Positions 32,420 to 39,940 of a stretch of 64,000 bases of DNA are shown in pieces (the stretch's first letter is position 1; every line of letters starts with the position of its first letter). The stretch is taken from contig CACBVW010000001.1 of the NCBI GenBank assembly GCA_902542765.1, positions 48,965-112,964 on the forward strand. The letters run 5' to 3'. The notes below the pieces were generated by a model. The model saw only the letters and a list, made by a program, of their open reading frames with translations, made no database searches and had not been told where the DNA came from. Made by a program: the position numbers and the translations under genes. Origin of the DNA: an uncultured SAR116 cluster alpha proteobacterium (GTDB lineage: Bacteria; Pseudomonadota; Alphaproteobacteria; Puniceispirillales; Marisalimonadaceae).

Positions 32420-33622
32420 ATGGCTAGTAAAGAAATATCGCAAGAAAATTTTCATAAAATTTGTGTTATTGGTGGCGGAATAATAGGAGCTATGATGGTT
32501 TTGTTGTTGAAGAAATCAAAAATGTTCGAGTTGAATGATATAGGTTGGATTAAACCAAGTTTAAAATTAAAAAATGATCTCAGAACGACGTTTTACAACA
32601 AAACTAGTTTGGAATTGCTAAATAATTTGAATATTTTAAATAAATTAAAAAAAAATGATTTTACGCCAGTCAAAAGTATTCAAGTATTTGGTCCTAATTA
32701 TAGTTTACCATTGGAGTGGGATAATGTTGATACAAAAAGAGAATTTGGTGCTGTAATAAAAAATGATATTGTTTTAAATAATATAGAAGAGGAACTTAAA
32801 GACATAAAACAATATGAAAGTTTCGTAAATAATACTAAATGTAACCAATTTGAAAGAACTCTATATTTAGAAAATAAAACATCTATAAATACACATTTAG
32901 TTTTGTCAGCAGACGGAAAGAATTCTTACTTTAGAAAATTACTTTCTATAAATACAATTAACAAAGAAACTAAACACATAGCAATTTCTGGATTTTTGAA
33001 ACAATCAAAAAACCATAACTCTAATGCCATTCAAGCATTTACGAATATAGGACCGATTGGAATACTTCCATATGAGAATAAAAATCTAGTGAATTTTGTT
33101 CAAAGTATTGGAAAGGTTGAGTGTGAAAAAATTTTATCAAAAGAAAATCCAGAATATTTTATTTGCAATGAGTTAAATAAATTTTTTTCAGATATTGATA
33201 TTAATTTTAGTCCAATAAAAAAAATTAATAAAATAGAAAACAAATTATCATATTGGGATCTCAACTTAAACCTTGTGTTAAATCCAACATCCTCAAGAGC
33301 AATTTTAATAGGTGATGCTGCTCATTCGATCCATCCTCTAGCTGGACAAGGACTAAACCTATCTTTAAGAGATTGTGTTTCTTCATTAAATGCAATAAAA
33401 AATTGTCTGAAATTTGGACGTGATCTTGGTGATAAATCTATTTTAAAATTTTACAAGAAAGAGAGACTGCCGCAAACTATTGCTATGACAACTTTTACTG
33501 ACTTAATGTTTTTTGGATTTACTTCAACTTCAGAAAAGACACAGTCATTGCTTACAAAAGGCATGGAAAATTTAAATAAAACAAAGCTAAAAAATATATT
33601 TAGAGATTTAGCATCAATTTAA
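32420..33622 (+). CDS. UbiH/UbiF-family FAD-dependent monooxygenase
   Basis: This 400-residue flavoprotein has an N-terminal dinucleotide motif (CVIGGGIIGAMMVLLLKKS). The middle DG motif reads LVLSADGKNSYFRKLL, and the late FAD motif is ILIGDAAHSIHPLAGQGLNLS. This set defines the ubiquinone-ring hydroxylases UbiH, UbiF, UbiI and UbiL. Which ring position is hydroxylated cannot be told from sequence. The gene stands alone on the plus strand, starting 98 bp from dapC (divergent) and ending 1 bp before the convergent DUF971 gene. Codon use is strongly AT-biased and the middle of the protein is rather divergent. Confidence 0.87.
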   Translation: MASKEISQENFHKICVIGGGIIGAMMVLLLKKSKMFELNDIGWIKPSLKLKNDLRTTFYNKTSLELLNNLNILNKLKKNDFTPVKSIQVFGPNYSLPLEWDNVDTKREFGAVIKNDIVLNNIEEELKDIKQYESFVNNTKCNQFERTLYLENKTSINTHLVLSADGKNSYFRKLLSINTINKETKHIAISGFLKQSKNHNSNAIQAFTNIGPIGILPYENKNLVNFVQSIGKVECEKILSKENPEYFICNELNKFFSDIDINFSPIKKINKIENKLSYWDLNLNLVLNPTSSRAILIGDAAHSIHPLAGQGLNLSLRDCVSSLNAIKNCLKFGRDLGDKSILKFYKKERLPQTIAMTTFTDLMFFGFTSTSEKTQSLLTKGMENLNKTKLKNIFRDLASI

Positions 33623-33623
33623 T

Positions 33624-33950
33624 TTATAAGGAATTATAATATTCTTGTAGATACTTATCATGATTGTTTCCATAGTCATATAATAATCCCCAGGTATAAA
33701 TTCCCGATGAGTGATTATCAGAAAAAATGATTCTAACAGCATAATTACCTACAGGTTCAATTTGATCAATCAAAATATTTTCTTTATTTCTCACAATAAT
33801 CTTGGGACCTCCATGACCTTGCACGTCAGCAGAAGGACTTTCTACTCTCAATAATTCTGACAAAATATTAAACTTAGTGTTATCATCAAAATGAATTGAC
33901 AAATATTTTCCATTATCTTTTTTTTTAATTAAGATTGGAGTAGGTTCCAT
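33624..33950 (-). CDS. DUF971 (gamma-butyrobetaine hydroxylase-like N-terminal) domain protein
   Basis: This 108-residue protein corresponds to the small DUF971 domain also found at the N-terminus of gamma-butyrobetaine hydroxylases. Typical blocks are LLRVESPSADVQGHGG, GNYAVRIIFSDNHSSGIYTW and the C-terminal LLYDYG. Stand-alone members are often encoded near Fe-S or ubiquinone genes, and the fold may bind a metal. The biochemical function is unknown. It lies 45 bp downstream of the Lon-N gene and may be co-transcribed. Confidence 0.85.
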   Translation of the reverse strand: MEPTPILIKKKDNGKYLSIHFDDNTKFNILSELLRVESPSADVQGHGGPKIIVRNKENILIDQIEPVGNYAVRIIFSDNHSSGIYTWGLLYDYGNNHDKYLQEYYNSL

Positions 33951-33995
33951 ATAATTATCCTTTGATTAACTTATGTATTAATATTTAAAATCAAT

Positions 33996-34652
33996 TTAAT
34001 GCTTAATTGTATTAGAAATATTATCTTCGCTAATATAACTATCTAATATAGTTTGCAGTAACTTTTCTCTTTTTGAAATAGACGTTGTTTCTAACAAAAG
34101 TTGTTTTTCATTATTGGCTAAAGGACATATCATTGTTATTTGATCAACAAAATTATAATCATTAAATGTGTCAATTGCATTTGTATTTGCTCTAATGTTT
34201 TTTGATTTAAAATATTTTTTCAAGGTTTTCTTTAAAGTACTAAAATCTGAGGATTTTGAGTTTATGTTCAAATCCTTACTAAAATTTTCCCAAGCAATAA
34301 TTGCTTCTTTATAATCTTTTTCATTGGTTTTTTCTGAAATTAAATTGAACCTGCTTAAACCTTTAAGAGTAATTAAATATCTATTATCATCAGTTTCTTC
34401 AAATTTTATAATTTTACCAGCACATCCAACTCTGTAGAATGCGGATTTTTCGTTACTTTTATTTGAGTTTTTTGGCTGTATCATTCCAATTAATCTATTC
34501 TCATTTGAAATTGCGCTATCTATCATTTTTAAATAACGAGTTTCAAAAATATTTAGTGGAAGATACGTATCTGGAAACATTATGACACCTTCCAATGGAA
34601 ATATTGGAATAATATTTGGTAAATTTATTTCTTTTTCAAAATCGTCAACCAT
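33996..34652 (-). CDS. Lon N-terminal (PUA-like) substrate-binding domain protein
   Basis: This 218-residue protein starts with LPNIIPIFPLEGVIMFPDTYLPLNIFE in adjoining parts. The pattern matches the N-terminal domain of Lon protease, but the ATPase and protease domains are lacking. Stand-alone Lon-N proteins are widespread in alphaproteobacteria, usually beside a thioredoxin/CnoX gene as here (16-bp gap). The role is unknown, perhaps in peptide or misfolded-protein binding. The length is typical for this group. Confidence 0.88.
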   Translation of the reverse strand: MVDDFEKEINLPNIIPIFPLEGVIMFPDTYLPLNIFETRYLKMIDSAISNENRLIGMIQPKNSNKSNEKSAFYRVGCAGKIIKFEETDDNRYLITLKGLSRFNLISEKTNEKDYKEAIIAWENFSKDLNINSKSSDFSTLKKTLKKYFKSKNIRANTNAIDTFNDYNFVDQITMICPLANNEKQLLLETTSISKREKLLQTILDSYISEDNISNTIKH

Positions 34653-34667
34653 TAGATTTATCCTTAA

Positions 34668-35573
34668 TTAAGAAAATAATAATGTTGCTAACTTTTTTCT
34701 AGCACTAACTGTCTCTTTTGCTTCAATGCCTGCTGATGAAAAAAATTCTATCAACTGCTTTCTGGCAGCTTGTTCGTTCCATTCTTTGTCTATTTTAATA
34801 GATTTTAATAGCATTTCAAAAGAATCTTCTATCTTACCTATACCAAATAAAGCAATTGCCATTTGTAATAAATAATCTAAATTGTCTGGTTCTTTTAGTA
34901 ATTTTTTTTCTAATTCTTTGATACTTCCTTTTGCCATAAAAGCCCTTTCAGAAGTTTCAAGCAATGAAATTGCTTCTTCAACTGGCTTAGAATTTTTTAT
35001 TTCTGGAGCCAAGTCATTAATTAACTCTTTTGTTTCGTTAAACTTATCTAACCCAATCATTGATCGAATAAGATTTCCAAAACCAATGTGATTTTCTGGA
35101 TCTATAACTAATATCTTTTGAGAAATTTCAAAAGAACTATTCCAATCTCTTTTTTCTATGCATTCTTTCACGCTTGAAATTAAATCTTCTACTTCTTGTC
35201 CAGGGCCAGATAAACTTGCTGATTTTTTAACAAATTCTATTATTTCACTATTTGATTTAGCTCCTTGAAATCCATCAACAACCTTACCTTCAAAAAAAGT
35301 ATAAACTGTAGGAATAGATTGAATTCTTAATTGCGCTGCAATATTTTGATTTTGATCAATATCAATTTTAGCTAAAATTAACTCTTGTTCATAAACTTTA
35401 ACAGCATCTTCTATTAAAGGTGTAAGGGTTTTACAAGGTTCGCACCATGGAGCACAAAAATCAACAATAACAGGCTTTGTCTTGGAAACTTCTACAACTT
35501 CACTCATAAATGTTTCTTCATTTACATTTATGATATTGGTGGCTGTTGAGATTAAATCGTTATTTTCCATCAT
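34668..35573 (-). CDS. cnoX: CnoX/YbbN-like thioredoxin with TPR-like C-terminus
   Basis: This 301-residue protein has an N-terminal thioredoxin domain (residues about 15-120) with active site FCAPWCEPCKTL. Cis-proline and nearby residues are in RIQSIPTVYTFFEGK. Residues about 130-300 form a helical tetratricopeptide-like region as in YbbN/CnoX. CnoX is a redox-linked holdase that passes clients to GroEL and DnaK. Unlike E. coli CnoX, this one keeps both active-site cysteines, so it could also reduce disulfides. It is the likely first gene of a trx, Lon-N, DUF971 unit, divergent from the sugar dehydrogenase gene. Confidence 0.87.
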   Translation of the reverse strand: MMENNDLISTATNIINVNEETFMSEVVEVSKTKPVIVDFCAPWCEPCKTLTPLIEDAVKVYEQELILAKIDIDQNQNIAAQLRIQSIPTVYTFFEGKVVDGFQGAKSNSEIIEFVKKSASLSGPGQEVEDLISSVKECIEKRDWNSSFEISQKILVIDPENHIGFGNLIRSMIGLDKFNETKELINDLAPEIKNSKPVEEAISLLETSERAFMAKGSIKELEKKLLKEPDNLDYLLQMAIALFGIGKIEDSFEMLLKSIKIDKEWNEQAARKQLIEFFSSAGIEAKETVSARKKLATLLFS

Positions 35574-35648
35574 TTGACTCCTGATAGTAAATTATTGATA
35601 TGGTTGTCAGCTAATGATATTTCAACAATTTATTACAAAATACTACAA

Positions 35649-35696
35649 TTGACCAATTACTAAAGTGTCTGTATCTAAATGGTAGATATTGGTCAA
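35649..35696 (+). promoter_or_regulatory. nested inverted repeats upstream of the Gfo/Idh/MocA gene
   Basis: Perfect 9-bp arms TTGACCAAT (35649-35657) and ATTGGTCAA (35688-35696) flank 30 bp. That spacer itself holds ATCTA and TAGAT arms. The element lies in the divergent gap between cnoX and the Gfo/Idh/MocA gene, ending about 25 bp before the latter's ATG. It could be an operator for a dimeric regulator or a folded leader RNA. There is no poly-T run, so a terminator is unlikely. Confidence 0.4.
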
Positions 35697-35721
35697 ACCA
35701 AAATGAAAATTATAACGTAAT

Positions 35722-36672
35722 ATGATAAAAGAGTTAAACATTGCTTTAATTGGTTGTGGTAACTGGGGAAAAAACATAGCTAGAAATCTTCATCAGATGG
35801 GATTTCTAGCATGTATATATGATTCTAATTTTAAATTATCAGAAAAACTAAGTTATGACTATATGCTACCAACTTTGAAACTACATGAAATTTTTGAAAA
35901 TCAAAACATCAATGCAATTGTTATTGCCTCACCTGCGATAACACACAAAGATTTAGCCATAGAAGCTCTAGAAAATAATAAAGATGTATTTATAGAAAAA
36001 CCATTTTGTTTGTCATTGCCTGATGCTCAAAAACTTTCGCAAATGGCTAAAAATAAAAAAAAAGTTTTAATGGTTGGTCATTTACTAAATTACCATAACG
36101 CATTTATAAAAATGAAAAAACTTGTCAAAAATGGAAAAATAGGTATTCCACAAAACATTCGAGCAAATCGTCTAGCTCTGGGAGCTATTAGATCAGAAGA
36201 ATCTGTTATTTATGATTTATCAGCCCACGATATTTCTATGATTCTTTCTATTACAGAAGAACTGCCTATTAATGTAAATGTTCAATCAATTCATCATCAT
36301 AATAATATTGGACCAGACGCAGTCAGCATTAAATTATCATTTTCAAAAGGTTTAACTGCATTAATTAATTCTGATTGGATGTGCCCATTTAAAGAACATA
36401 GATTTTCTATTATTGGGACAAAAGGCTCGCTCATTTTTGACGACACAAAAACTTGGTCAGAAAAATTGGTTTATAATCCTTCAATTGTAACATCTAAAAA
36501 TATAATTAAATCCTTACCAATTGAAAAAATTAAAATCCAAGAAAACGAACCCCTTAAAAGTGAATTAAAAGAATTTATAGACTGTATTAATTCAAGAAAA
36601 AGCCCTTTAACAGACCATAAAGAAGCTTTAAAAGTTCAGACTGTTATAGATATGATAGACAAAAAAATTTGA
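35722..36672 (+). CDS. Gfo/Idh/MocA-family oxidoreductase
   Basis: This 316-residue NAD(P)-dependent dehydrogenase has the Rossmann motif IALIGCGNWGKNIARNL and the catalytic-lysine motif VFIEKPFCLSLPDA. The C-terminal half is the family's substrate domain (VIYDLSAHDISMILSI). Paired with a DegT-type aminotransferase 17 bp downstream, it resembles WlbA/WbpB, which oxidise UDP-N-acetylglucosaminuronate at C3 so that the aminotransferase can add an amino group. The substrate is inferred from the pairing only. The length is typical. Confidence 0.85.
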   Translation: MIKELNIALIGCGNWGKNIARNLHQMGFLACIYDSNFKLSEKLSYDYMLPTLKLHEIFENQNINAIVIASPAITHKDLAIEALENNKDVFIEKPFCLSLPDAQKLSQMAKNKKKVLMVGHLLNYHNAFIKMKKLVKNGKIGIPQNIRANRLALGAIRSEESVIYDLSAHDISMILSITEELPINVNVQSIHHHNNIGPDAVSIKLSFSKGLTALINSDWMCPFKEHRFSIIGTKGSLIFDDTKTWSEKLVYNPSIVTSKNIIKSLPIEKIKIQENEPLKSELKEFIDCINSRKSPLTDHKEALKVQTVIDMIDKKI

Positions 36673-36689
36673 GAGAATAAAGTAGACTT

Positions 36690-37838
36690 ATGATTCCATT
36701 TATTGATCTAAATGCTCAACAAAAATTAATTCGAGATAAAATTGATAATCGTATTAATCAGGTTCTTGACCATGGACAATATATTTTAGGGCCAGAAGTA
36801 AAAGAACTGGAAGATAAACTTAGCTCATTTACAGGTTGTAAGCATGTTTTATGTTGCTCAAGTGGAACAGATGCATTGTTATTATCTTTACTTGGCTTAA
36901 AGATTAAACCTGGTGAAGGTGTAATTGTTCCTGCTTTTACTTTTGCATCGTCTGCCGAAGTGATGCCTTTAGTTGGTGCTATTCCAATTTTTATTGATGT
37001 TAAGCGTGACACTTTCAATTTAGATCCAATTAAACTATCTGACACTCTAAAGACTGCCAAAGACATAGGTATTAGTGTTAAAGGTATCATGCCTGTAGGT
37101 TTGTTCGGACAACCAGCAGAAATGGATTCAATAAATGATTTTGCAAAAAATAATGATTTATGGGTTCTTGATGATGCTGCACAATCATTTGGAGGAATAT
37201 ATAAAGATAAAATTGTTGGCAATCTATCTGAAGTAGCTGCAACATCTTTCTTTCCTGCAAAGCCCCTTGGTTGTTATGGAGATGGAGGTGCAGTTTTTAC
37301 AAATGATAAAGAAATTTATGAAATAGCAAATTCTTCTCATATACATGGTATGGGAAAAAAAAGGTATGAATATGATAGAATAGGAATGAATGCTCGTATG
37401 TCTACAATTCAAGCTGCCATATTATTAGAAAAACTTGAAATATTTCGAGATGAGTTGAAAAAAAGGCAGATAGTAGCAGATAACTACAATAAAAACTTAA
37501 GCTCTCTAAACCTCAATATTGAATTGCCGGAAATTCAAAAAAATTTCAAAAGTAGTTGGGCCCAATATACAATCATACTTCCAGAAAACATCAATAGAGA
37601 TAAACTACAAGAATATTTAAAATCAAAAAACATTCCTACCGCAGTTTATTATCCGATACCTCTAAACGAACACAAACCTTACAGTAAATATCCAGTATCT
37701 AAAAGTGGCCTAGATGTTACATACTATTTATCTAAAAATGTTTTGTCTTTACCTATGCACCCATATTTAAAAGAAGATGAGATCATTTATATATCTGAAA
37801 ATATAAATAATTTTATAAAAAAACACTTAGATAAATAA
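36690..37838 (+). CDS. DegT/DnrJ/EryC1/StrS-family sugar aminotransferase
   Basis: This 382-residue PLP enzyme starts with IPFIDLNAQQKLIRDKI, typical of WbpE/WlbC-type aminotransferases. The PLP lysine is in ATSFFPAKPLGCYGDGGAV, and CCSSGTDALLLSLLGL binds the cofactor phosphate. It probably aminates a 3-keto nucleotide sugar made by the preceding dehydrogenase, for surface polysaccharide. No acetyltransferase or glycosyltransferase is adjacent, so the pathway is only partly encoded here. The UDP-glucose dehydrogenase and galU at 49-51 kb could supply related precursors. Confidence 0.88.
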   Translation: MIPFIDLNAQQKLIRDKIDNRINQVLDHGQYILGPEVKELEDKLSSFTGCKHVLCCSSGTDALLLSLLGLKIKPGEGVIVPAFTFASSAEVMPLVGAIPIFIDVKRDTFNLDPIKLSDTLKTAKDIGISVKGIMPVGLFGQPAEMDSINDFAKNNDLWVLDDAAQSFGGIYKDKIVGNLSEVAATSFFPAKPLGCYGDGGAVFTNDKEIYEIANSSHIHGMGKKRYEYDRIGMNARMSTIQAAILLEKLEIFRDELKKRQIVADNYNKNLSSLNLNIELPEIQKNFKSSWAQYTIILPENINRDKLQEYLKSKNIPTAVYYPIPLNEHKPYSKYPVSKSGLDVTYYLSKNVLSLPMHPYLKEDEIIYISENINNFIKKHLDK

Positions 37839-37894
37839 TTTTTTTGTTTTTCCTTGATACTATTAATTAGAATGTTATATTTCAAAACAATCAT

Positions 37895-37969
37895 GCGGGC
37901 GTAGCTCAGTGGTAGAGCATCTCGTTGCCAACGAGAATGTCGAGAGTTCGAATCTCTTCGCCCGCTCCA
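37895..37969 (+). tRNA. tRNA-Gly (anticodon GCC)
   Basis: This 75-base cloverleaf has acceptor arms GCGGGCG and CGCCCGC, D-arm GTAGCTCAGTGGTAGAGCA and anticodon arm CTCGTTGCCAACGAG with anticodon GCC. The T-arm is GAGAGTTCGAATCTCTT. CCA is encoded. It lies between the sugar aminotransferase gene and the accessory islet. An ORF antisense to it is a known type of artefact. Confidence 0.98.
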
Positions 37970-37971
37970 AT

Positions 37972-37994
37972 CGCCTTCGGCGGGATGCCCAGTT
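37972..37994 (+). terminator. possible terminator after tRNA-Gly
   Basis: Three bases after the encoded CCA is a short GC-rich hairpin (CGCC-TTC-GGCG, 37972-37982). It is followed after ten bases by AGTTTTCCTT. This could end tRNA transcription, but the T-run is interrupted. Alternatively the GCGGG part can pair back to the tRNA 3' strand. Confidence 0.3.
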
Positions 37995-38036
37995 TTCCTT
38001 AAATATTCGTCCTTTTAGGAATGTTAGCTTTTGATG

Positions 38037-38072
38037 GGTAGACAAAATGGTAGACAAAATAGTAGACAAAAG
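38037..38072 (+). repeat. three tandem 12-bp repeats (GGTAGACAAAAT)
   Basis: Two identical copies of GGTAGACAAAAT (38037-38048 and 38049-38060) are followed by AGTAGACAAAAG (38061-38072), about 70 bp past the tRNA-Gly. In one plus-strand frame they read VDKMVDKIVDKR and then stop. Tyrosine integrases next to tRNA genes sometimes begin with similar Val-Asp-Lys repeats, so this may be the remnant of an integrase start or an attachment-site arm. No integrase body follows. Confidence 0.6.
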
Positions 38073-38083
38073 ATGAAAGTTAT

Positions 38084-38743
38084 TTATTGAAGATCATTCA
38101 AATTAATTATTCCCATTACCTCAAAAGTCTTTTGAACATAGTCAACTAATTCAGCTTTCTTCTCAATTATTTCAATGTCATAGTTTGTTTTTTCTGTAAA
38201 TTCAAAAAATCGTTTTTCATCATCTTTATCAAATTTGAATTTAATTTTTTTAGCAATTTCTCTAATTCTTCTATTAACTAAACTATCTATTCTTTCTAAA
38301 TCACTCTTATCTAAACTCTCTTCATTTTTAAAATTTTTAATAGCATCAAATAATCTTTCTTCTTTAGCAATTTCATAATTTTTAATAGATTTATAGCCAT
38401 TTATTTTATTTCCAAAATTATTATTTCTATCATAATTATCGTCTGACGAATTGTTGTTATTGTCATATGAATATGATTGTTCACTAGAGTTGTTTTGAAT
38501 AGATGGTGTTTCTGCAGTTTTACTAGTAGGTGCATTATCTTTGCTTGAGTTAGTAATATTTTCTATACTTTTACTAGCTGAAGCCTCTGTTTGAACTCCT
38601 GAACTTGTTTCATCTGATTTATCTGTTTTACTGATAGAAACAGTGACACTTACTTTTCCAGAATTTTTGCTGTAAGAAAATGCTTTGTTTTGGATAAGTA
38701 ATGTAGAAAGTGTAAGTATAAATATTTTAAATAAGATTTTCAT
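38084..38743 (-). CDS. secreted low-complexity protein of unknown function
   Basis: This 219-residue protein has a signal peptide at residues 1 to about 22 (KILFKIFILTLSTLLIQNKA). A Ser/Thr/Asn-rich, probably disordered stretch covers residues about 24-115, including runs of Asn and Asp. The C-terminal half (about 116-219) is charged and helical (LERIDSLVNRRIREIAKKIK). No family was recognised. It is predicted to be periplasmic or exported. It lies alone on the minus strand beside tRNA-Gly, and its promoter would be in the gap shared with the divergent paralogue pair. It is likely strain-specific. Confidence 0.7.
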   Translation of the reverse strand: MKILFKIFILTLSTLLIQNKAFSYSKNSGKVSVTVSISKTDKSDETSSGVQTEASASKSIENITNSSKDNAPTSKTAETPSIQNNSSEQSYSYDNNNNSSDDNYDRNNNFGNKINGYKSIKNYEIAKEERLFDAIKNFKNEESLDKSDLERIDSLVNRRIREIAKKIKFKFDKDDEKRFFEFTEKTNYDIEIIEKKAELVDYVQKTFEVMGIINLNDLQ

Positions 38744-38848
38744 TGTTTTCTGTTTTTCAAATCATGAATTGGGTATTGAATGTATATAATAAATTGGGTT
38801 AAATTTGAAAGAAATAAAATCGTTTATTTGCATTCATACTAATGTTTT

Positions 38849-38865
38849 TGCATATTTAATATGCA
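38849..38865 (+). promoter_or_regulatory. 17-bp palindrome before the first islet paralogue
   Basis: Perfect 8-bp arms TGCATATT and AATATGCA surround a single T. The site ends 18 bp before the ATG at 38884. The gap is divergent (secreted protein on the left, paralogue pair on the right), so a dimeric regulator binding here could affect either gene. The region is AT-rich, so chance is possible. Confidence 0.4.
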
Positions 38866-38883
38866 TACTAACAGGTGACATAC

Positions 38884-39228
38884 ATGGTAAAACCAATAAC
38901 CAAAGAAACTTTATTCATGAATTGCATGGAGCTTGATTTTGCAACAAAGGTTGAATTAGAGCACTGGATGGCAACTTTTGAAGAAAAAGTATGGACAGAA
39001 GATATAATGAAAGAACTATCTAAAGCAGGATTAGTAAGAAGAACTGTTGCCCAAGTCTGGAACAAACAAAATCATAGATTAACAAGTACATTTGAGTATG
39101 AAGATGAGAATGCTTACAAGGCTTGTCAAAAGATAATTGAAGAAAAGGTTATGCCTAAAGCACTAGCAAGTTATACCATAAAGTATAGGAATAATAGGGG
39201 GGTAATTTTTTATGATTATAGAAATTGA
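38884..39228 (+). CDS. small protein of unknown family, paralogue A of a tandem pair
   Basis: This 114-residue protein starts MVKPITKETLFMN. The ATG at 38884 is chosen over one three codons upstream because the second copy begins exactly there and both have a GGTGA RBS. The predicted pattern is an N-terminal helix (VELEHWMATFEEKVWTEDIM), two strands (RTVAQVWNKQ and RLTSTFEYED), a helix (AYKACQKIIEEKVMPKA) and a last strand. That resembles the dimeric alpha+beta barrel fold of ABM-like proteins, but this is inference from pattern only. No signal peptide or membrane segment is seen. Function unknown. Confidence 0.75.
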   Translation: MVKPITKETLFMNCMELDFATKVELEHWMATFEEKVWTEDIMKELSKAGLVRRTVAQVWNKQNHRLTSTFEYEDENAYKACQKIIEEKVMPKALASYTIKYRNNRGVIFYDYRN

Positions 39229-39315
39229 TTTGGATCCTTATATCTAATTCTTGATATTAATTGTTCTTGATATAGCTATCCAGTTTTTTTAATTAAACCT
39301 CAAAAGGTGAGATAA

Positions 39316-39660
39316 ATGGTAAAACCTATAACTAAAGAAACTCTATTTATGAATGTTATGGAATTGGATTTTCCTTCAAAGATTGAATTAGAACATTGGC
39401 TTGAAACGTTTCAAGATAGAATATGGACTGATGATTTAATGGCAGAGCTTTCTGAAGCTGGATTGATTAGAGTTACAGTCTCCCAAGTTTGGAACAAAGA
39501 AAATCACAGGCTTACAAGGGTTTTTGAATATGAGTCTGAGAAAGCATATAAAGATTGTCAAAAAATAATTGAAGAGAAAGTAGTTCCAAAAGTAGGAAAA
39601 AATTATAACACAAAATATAGGAACAATAGAGGAATTGTTCTTCATGATTATAGAAGTTGA
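39316..39660 (+). CDS. small protein of unknown family, paralogue B of a tandem pair
   Basis: This 114-residue copy is about 70% identical to the gene just upstream (79 of 114 positions by manual count), with no gaps. Shared blocks include MVKPITKETLFMN, QVWNK.NHRLT, CQKIIEEKV and KYRNNRG. Most differences are conservative and both frames are intact, so both copies are probably under selection. It has its own GGTGAG RBS and an 87-bp spacer in which TTCTTGATAT occurs twice. It was probably formed by tandem duplication. Function unknown. Confidence 0.75.
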   Translation: MVKPITKETLFMNVMELDFPSKIELEHWLETFQDRIWTDDLMAELSEAGLIRVTVSQVWNKENHRLTRVFEYESEKAYKDCQKIIEEKVVPKVGKNYNTKYRNNRGIVLHDYRS

Positions 39661-39814
39661 ATCATAAGTGCTAAATCTGTTTTTAAAAATATACAGGAAT
39701 TGTCAGTCTACCAGATTTTAAATAACTTCTAAAATTCTCAACGCAACAAACCTAAATTTTTTTGATAATATTTAGTGATATTGAATATTATTTAAAAAAG
39801 ATTAAATAATTACT
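39661..39814. other. spacer without a recognised gene
   Basis: This stretch follows paralogue B. It contains an 8-bp inverted repeat, ATAATATT (39765-39772) and AATATTAT (39784-39791), with an 11-bp loop and an A-rich flank. No convincing coding sequence, RNA or terminator was identified. Confidence 0.4.
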
Positions 39815-39931
39815 ATGTCAATAATACAAAAAATCATAGTTATACCAATATTTAGATCTCAAGTTAAACTTTATGTTTTTTTTGGTATTCTTTTTGGTTT
39901 TTATCAATTTATTTCATGGATAGAAAATTAG
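39815..39931 (+). CDS. possible 38-residue membrane protein
   Basis: An ATG frame encodes 38 residues: a polar N-terminus (MSIIQKIIVIPIFRSQVKLY) followed by a hydrophobic helix (VFFGILFGFYQFISWI). The RBS is weak. Its stop codon overlaps the AGGAG RBS of the next small gene, which suggests coupled translation. No homologue was recognised. The call rests on hydrophobicity and spacing, so it may be a chance frame. Confidence 0.4.
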   Translation: MSIIQKIIVIPIFRSQVKLYVFFGILFGFYQFISWIEN

Positions 39932-39940
39932 GAGTTTAAA

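Noticed and set aside
36758..37222. 154-residue minus-strand frame inside the DegT aminotransferase gene
   Set aside because: The plus-strand frame has clear PLP enzyme motifs; the antisense frame has none.
37875..38069. A 64-residue minus-strand frame antisense to tRNA-Gly
   Set aside because: Its central part is simply the reverse complement of the tRNA, a known annotation artefact. It has no RBS.
39765..39791. Inverted repeat ATAATATT/AATATTAT as a terminator for paralogue B
   Set aside because: The stem is pure A/T and no T-run follows, so it would be very weak. It is likely a chance repeat.
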